Of a stretch of DNA of 64,000 bases, positions 62,843 through 64,000 are shown one piece after another. How positions within the stretch are numbered: position 1 is the stretch's first letter; each line of letters begins with the position of its first letter. Location: contig JABVXU010000246.1 in the NCBI GenBank assembly GCA_013365365.1, positions 1 to 64,000 of the forward strand, written 5' to 3'. Under the pieces are notes generated by a model. It was not told where the DNA came from, made no database searches, and saw nothing but the letters and a program-made list of their open reading frames with translations. This DNA comes from Cruorifilaria tuberocauda (Eukaryota > Nematoda > Chromadorea > Rhabditida > Onchocercidae). The translations under genes were made by a program, and so were the position numbers.

Positions 62843-64000
62843 CATCTGAATCCCATCCCATATCAACAGTTATGAAAAAAGTTCAAATAGATGTGGAAGG
62901 TTAGGCGCAAAAAGAAGAAGCTAGCTGGCTGAAATTGATATTTTCCATTTCTCATAACACACAAATAGATGGATAAGAGCGCAAAATGATAAGATAAGAC
63001 TGCTTCTACTGTACTTTGATTATTTCAATGGAAAAAAAGTTCAAACAATTATAAGAATTTATTCATAACAAATAAGTGAAGAGTGTGGAAAAGAACATTT
63101 ACTTATCTTATCACTTCTCTCATCTCATTCTTCTAATAACTTATCTACTATTTATCACATCTTTTCCAGTCAAGCATTATGCAAACAATTATCAACTCTA
63201 GCTTATCATTCATCCTTACCTTTTCTCTTCTTATTCTATCATTCAATTTTTTGCCAACTCTGATAGTTGGCATGCTTCATCCTTTTCAAATTCAATTAAC
63301 ACATCGTTCTACTCTCCTCCCATAAAAGATAAATGTCCAAAATTTTCCGGATTTAAAAGGGGAGAAATATCTGTCTGATCTTATCGTCTAATTGAATTCT
63401 AAGGTGGTTCAGTTTTGTTATCCTATGACAATACGATACGTTCGACTATCGTTCAAAATTGCTATCCGAAAATTTCATGTTGTTTATGGCTTTATTTTAA
63501 TGAGATGGTTGAATATCGAAGCAATGGATAATTCCTTATACAAATTAAACAAGTTCAAATGCAAAACTTAATAAATTAAATCATAACTGTTATAACGAAT
63601 AACTGCCCGTTCCTTGATTTTGATATGATGATGATTGATTTATCAGACTATCAAATTAACTTATTCATAAGTACAGGAAAGTTGTCTACTACACTGAAGT
63701 AAACGATTAATCAATCACCACTCCTACTTTTCACTTGAAAAAACATCATGATGTCATTTTCTAGTTGAAAATATGTCTGGAAATTATTTATTTTTTCACT
63801 TTTCCCCGTCCCCTCTCTCGTCGTTCATCTCTTTTTCTCTAAAAATTGAACTATTTGAATTGCAAGGCGGAATTTGCTTTCTAATGTTGAAGAATAAACG
63901 AATTTCGTAAGATTTTGCCAGTTTAATTATAGGTTTTTAAAATCAAGAAAAATAGAACTGAAACAAAAAGAACATATAGATATGATCATGACATCACTCT

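Larger units (their letters stand above)
60145..64000. other. 3.9 kb upstream of aldolase, no firm gene
   Basis: AT-rich, with (AC)n, (CT)n and a CTG/TTG triplet run. It presumably contains the aldolase promoter. One exon candidate at 61674-61835 is listed separately. Confidence 0.5.

Noticed and set aside
1..64000. CRISPR arrays, rRNA, tRNA, bacterial insertion sequences, Wolbachia-derived genes
   Set aside because: None could be recognised by reading both strands; a tRNA or covariance-model scan was not possible here, so a missed small RNA gene is not excluded.

Overview
The window looks like nuclear DNA of a parasitic nematode, most likely a spirurid or filarial species. It is very AT-rich. 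Coding capacity is split into many short exons by small AT-rich introns with TTTTAG/TTTCAG-type acceptors. Several start codons lie 3-45 nt after an extra acceptor, as expected for spliced-leader trans-splicing, and the recognisable proteins are all animal proteins. No bacterial operon structure, CRISPR array or prophage was seen. All exon chains below were assembled by eye from splice sites, reading phase and family knowledge; no aligner was run.

Layout. 58-413 (-): a weak two-exon candidate gene. 718-9145 (-): an 18-exon TPR-repeat gene whose first repeats match TTC28. 9146-14815: non-coding, between divergent genes. 14816-22103 (+): a 13-exon calcium-dependent Ser/Thr phosphatase (PPEF/rdgC, nematode pef-1 type). 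22551-23030 (-): an unrecognised three-exon candidate broken by an apparent one-base frameshift. 24697-25123 (+): a two-exon gene for a small secreted six-cysteine peptide. 25729-25959 (+): a signal-peptide ORF. 26271-28208 (-): an unrecognised five-exon protein with a Cys-rich tail. 29459-31548 (-): a five-exon protein with the C-terminal domain of MITD1 but no MIT domain. 32418-33511 (+): LAMTOR5 (Ragulator subunit). 33614-34345 (+): an unrecognised small gene about 100 bp downstream of it, operon-like. 36935-41085 (-), with an unresolved 5' part reaching at least 41395: an RBMS/alan-shepard-type RNA-binding protein with two RRMs. 41.4-57.8 kb: a large gene-poor stretch with (CT)n/(GA)n tracts, a near-perfect hairpin and a few weak exon candidates. 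57841-60139 (-): complete class I fructose-bisphosphate aldolase, 8 exons. 60140-64000: non-coding apart from one exon candidate and microsatellites.

The genes do not form one pathway. The clearest local relations are the divergent pairs TTC28-like/PPEF and MITD1-like/LAMTOR5, and the LAMTOR5 plus small-gene tandem. I found no convincing new multi-gene system. The best leads are the MIT-less MITD1 protein, the operon-like partner of LAMTOR5, two apparent GC-AG introns, the small secreted peptide, the unknown Cys-tailed protein and the hairpin.
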